64,000 bases of DNA from Spirosoma foliorum (GTDB lineage Bacteria; Bacteroidota; Bacteroidia; Cytophagales; Spirosomataceae): contig NZ_CP059732.1 of assembly GCF_014117325.1 (NCBI RefSeq), positions 7,505,001 through 7,569,000 of the forward strand, written 5' to 3'. A model generated the notes under the pieces. It had not been told where the DNA came from and ran no database searches. It saw nothing but the letters and a program-made list of their open reading frames with translations. Both the position numbers and the translations under genes were made by a program. Of this stretch, positions 62,570 to 64,000 are shown piece by piece; the first letter of the stretch is position 1; every line of letters starts with the position of its first letter.

Positions 62570-63094
62570 TTACTCAACCTCATAAGCCAACAATTCAACA
62601 TACGGATTTCCCTGAAGGCCGAGTAATATGCCGAAAGCAGGCTCTGTTTTATGGCCTTTCCATTTAAGGTCAATGACCGCTTGCCGAAAGGCCTCTCCTC
62701 GTTCCGTTAAGAGCCGATATTCAATCAGCATGTGCCGGTAAGCCATTTGTTGTTTGGTAGGCATATTCTGGCCGAAAATCTCAATCTCAAAGCCACCAAT
62801 CTCAAAATTAGCGACAACCACCTCGTGTTCCGAGACAAAAGATTCTCGGAAGCTAAATCCTTTTTCGCCACCAAAAGCATCAATTACCGCCCTAGTAAAC
62901 AATTGTTTGTGGGTCCAATGGCAGATAATGTCGAGATCACTGGTGTCAATATCGATGTTGATCGGAATGGTGCCGACTAAGATAGGCGCAAACAGCTTCA
63001 ACTTTGGTAGAACTCGATATTCGGTCAATACCCGATGCGCTTCGCGTTGCCTTTGTGTGCCTTCTTGTAGGTACTCGATCGTGTCAAAATTCAT
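62570..63094 (-). CDS. DUF4269 family protein (nucleotidyltransferase-like)
   Basis: A 174-residue soluble protein that matches DUF4269. It has the conserved GTIPINIDIDTSDLDIICHW segment with acidic residues arranged as in nucleotidyltransferases (here Asp-Thr-Ser-Asp-Leu-Asp), and VANFEIGGFEIEIFGQNMPT with QQMAYRHMLIEYRLL after it. The biochemical function of DUF4269 is unknown; nucleotidyltransferase activity is an inference from fold. The gene stands alone between convergent and divergent neighbours. Confidence 0.87.
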   Translation of the reverse strand: MNFDTIEYLQEGTQRQREAHRVLTEYRVLPKLKLFAPILVGTIPINIDIDTSDLDIICHWTHKQLFTRAVIDAFGGEKGFSFRESFVSEHEVVVANFEIGGFEIEIFGQNMPTKQQMAYRHMLIEYRLLTERGEAFRQAVIDLKWKGHKTEPAFGILLGLQGNPYVELLAYEVE

Positions 63095-63215
63095 GTTTGC
63101 CTAAAACCGATTTAGTAAAGAATGGGCCTGGATGGATTACAATAAGGCTGGTAGTATACTGAAGGATACCGGTTTCCTTTGGGATAGCAGTATCCTTTAA
63201 GGGACTACTAGGAAA

Positions 63216-63223
63216 TACATTTG
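63216..63223 (+). promoter_or_regulatory. Candidate -7 promoter element for the YceI gene
   Basis: TACATTTG matches TAnnTTTG, 87 bases before the YceI start. Only a poor -33 element (TTTA at 63196-63199) is at the right distance, so the support is limited. Confidence 0.3.
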
Positions 63224-63309
63224 TGGGCCAGACAAGGTGTATTCTCTGCGATTCATCCGCGATTCCCCTGTAAAGGCTTTATCAAGTTTAAATTTAATGA
63301 TCAACGGGT

Positions 63310-63843
63310 ATGTCACAAACAACATGGACTGTAGATAATCTGCATTCAGAAGTACAATTCAAGGTTAAACACCTTGTTATATCAACGGTCACGGGTTCTT
63401 TCAAGTCGTTTAGTGGTCAGGCAATTACCAATGGCGACCAGTTTGAGGATGCCGACATTCAATTTTCGGTCGATGTTAATAGCGTAGATACAGGCCAGCC
63501 TGGTCGGGACGAGCACCTGCGTAATGCCGATTTTTTTGAAGCCGAAACCTACCCTCAGTTCACGTTTGTATCGACTTCGTTTAAGAAGATCAAAGGAGAC
63601 CTGTACAAACTAATCGGTAATCTCACCATCAAAGGCATTACGAAAGAAGTAGCGTTCGAGGCCGAATATGGCGGTACCGAGAAAGATAACTGGGGTAATA
63701 TCAAGGTTGGGTTTGAAGTAACCGGTACAATTGACCGTAAAGAGTTTAACGTCACCTTCAATGCGCTAACCGAAACAGGTGGACTTGCTTTGGGCGAGAA
63801 CATTAAGATTATCGCTAACATCCAATTGGGAAGACCAGCTTAA
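63310..63843 (+). CDS. YceI family protein (lipocalin-like polyisoprenoid-binding)
   Basis: A 177-residue protein of the YceI family, with the fold of a lipocalin-like barrel. TTWTVDNLHSEVQFKVKHLV is the conserved N-terminal signature, then GRDEHLRNADFFEAETYPQF in the middle and GNLTIKGITKEVAFEAEYGG. There is no signal peptide, so this is the cytoplasmic variant, unlike E. coli YceI, which is periplasmic. Binding of polyisoprenoid or amphiphilic ligands is the known property of the family. Metabolic role here is not clear. A strong terminator follows. Confidence 0.93.
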   Translation: MSQTTWTVDNLHSEVQFKVKHLVISTVTGSFKSFSGQAITNGDQFEDADIQFSVDVNSVDTGQPGRDEHLRNADFFEAETYPQFTFVSTSFKKIKGDLYKLIGNLTIKGITKEVAFEAEYGGTEKDNWGNIKVGFEVTGTIDRKEFNVTFNALTETGGLALGENIKIIANIQLGRPA

Positions 63844-63847
63844 GCGA

Positions 63848-63904
63848 GCTAGATCCAATAAAAAAACTCCTACACAAATGGTCGGAGTTTTTATTGGATC
63901 TAGC
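63848..63904 (+). terminator. Terminator after the YceI gene
   Basis: GCTAGATCCAATAAAAAAACTCC-type arm (63848-63870, 23 bases) pairs with the arm 63884-63904 (21 bases), leaving two unpaired A; T-run TTTTTATT is in the second arm. The last 96 bases of the window have no further feature. Confidence 0.85.
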
Positions 63905-64000
63905 TTGATTTTACAGGCTAAACTAACGTGAATTTGAGATTGGAGTTGGCCCGTTAGGGCCTTTACAGTGTAACGTCGGTAGTACCATTTGTTTGCAGAA

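Noticed and set aside
1..64000. Prophage, IS element, integron or CRISPR presence
   Set aside because: No transposase, integrase, phage structural or cas-like protein and no direct-repeat attachment sites were seen.

Overview
The window looks like chromosome of a Cytophagales-type Bacteroidota, probably Spirosoma-like. Pointers are: C-terminal type IX secretion (T9SS) sorting domains on two proteins; a PorE-like TPR/PD40/OmpA lipoprotein; many SPII lipoproteins; few Shine-Dalgarno sequences; TAnnTTTG promoter elements (clearest before tRNA-Leu); split transketolase genes; and a non-hydrolytic NUDIX regulator beside xylose genes. The genus assignment is inference from gene content. No phage, insertion sequence, CRISPR array or rRNA operon was found.

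Layout. 1-6.2 kb: the 3' part of gcvP, a PorE-like envelope lipoprotein, a TspO-like membrane protein and a cyclophilin. 6.7-14 kb: an AraC regulator followed by a tripartite RND efflux system (permease, small DUF952 protein, adaptor, outer membrane factor). 14.4-21.7 kb: manC, three small lipoproteins, a cyclase-family protein with altered metal ligands, thiL, a cytochrome-b5-like protein, an N-acetylglucosamine kinase-like protein and an FAD/2Fe-2S reductase. 21.8-24.6 kb: a BlaR1/BlaI-type module with two operator dyads upstream. 24.7-26.9 kb: an M3 peptidase and a lipoprotein. 27-31.9 kb: a surface-glycan cluster (SDR epimerase with Phe at the usual catalytic Tyr, beta-propeller glycosidase-like protein, oxygenase-like protein, two GT2 glycosyltransferases). 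31.9-36 kb: membrane protein, YheT-like hydrolase, B12-binding MerR regulator, tRNA-His, superoxide dismutase, tadA. 36-45.8 kb: a giant Ig_7-repeat T9SS adhesin, a GH3/beta-lactamase fusion and small exported proteins. 46-51.3 kb: a two-component system, hemB, a dihydroorotase and tRNA-Leu. 51.7-58.1 kb: TetR and NUDIX regulators, xylB, xylA and split transketolase, a complete route from xylose into the pentose phosphate pathway. 58.2-62.3 kb: a DUF1080 protein and a soluble-dehydrogenase-like propeller fused to an azurin-like copper domain. 62.6-63.8 kb: a DUF4269 protein and YceI.

The most distinctive feature is non-coding. Many spacers carry long, near-perfect inverted repeats. At least two sequence families recur. 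In one, with three copies (10.95, 34.48 and 62.36 kb), the arms differ between copies but the two arms of each copy change together, so pairing is kept. This pattern suggests selection on, or active correction of, the palindrome. The elements sit between genes, and some run into gene starts and make spurious N-terminal extensions (thiL, hemB, response regulator).
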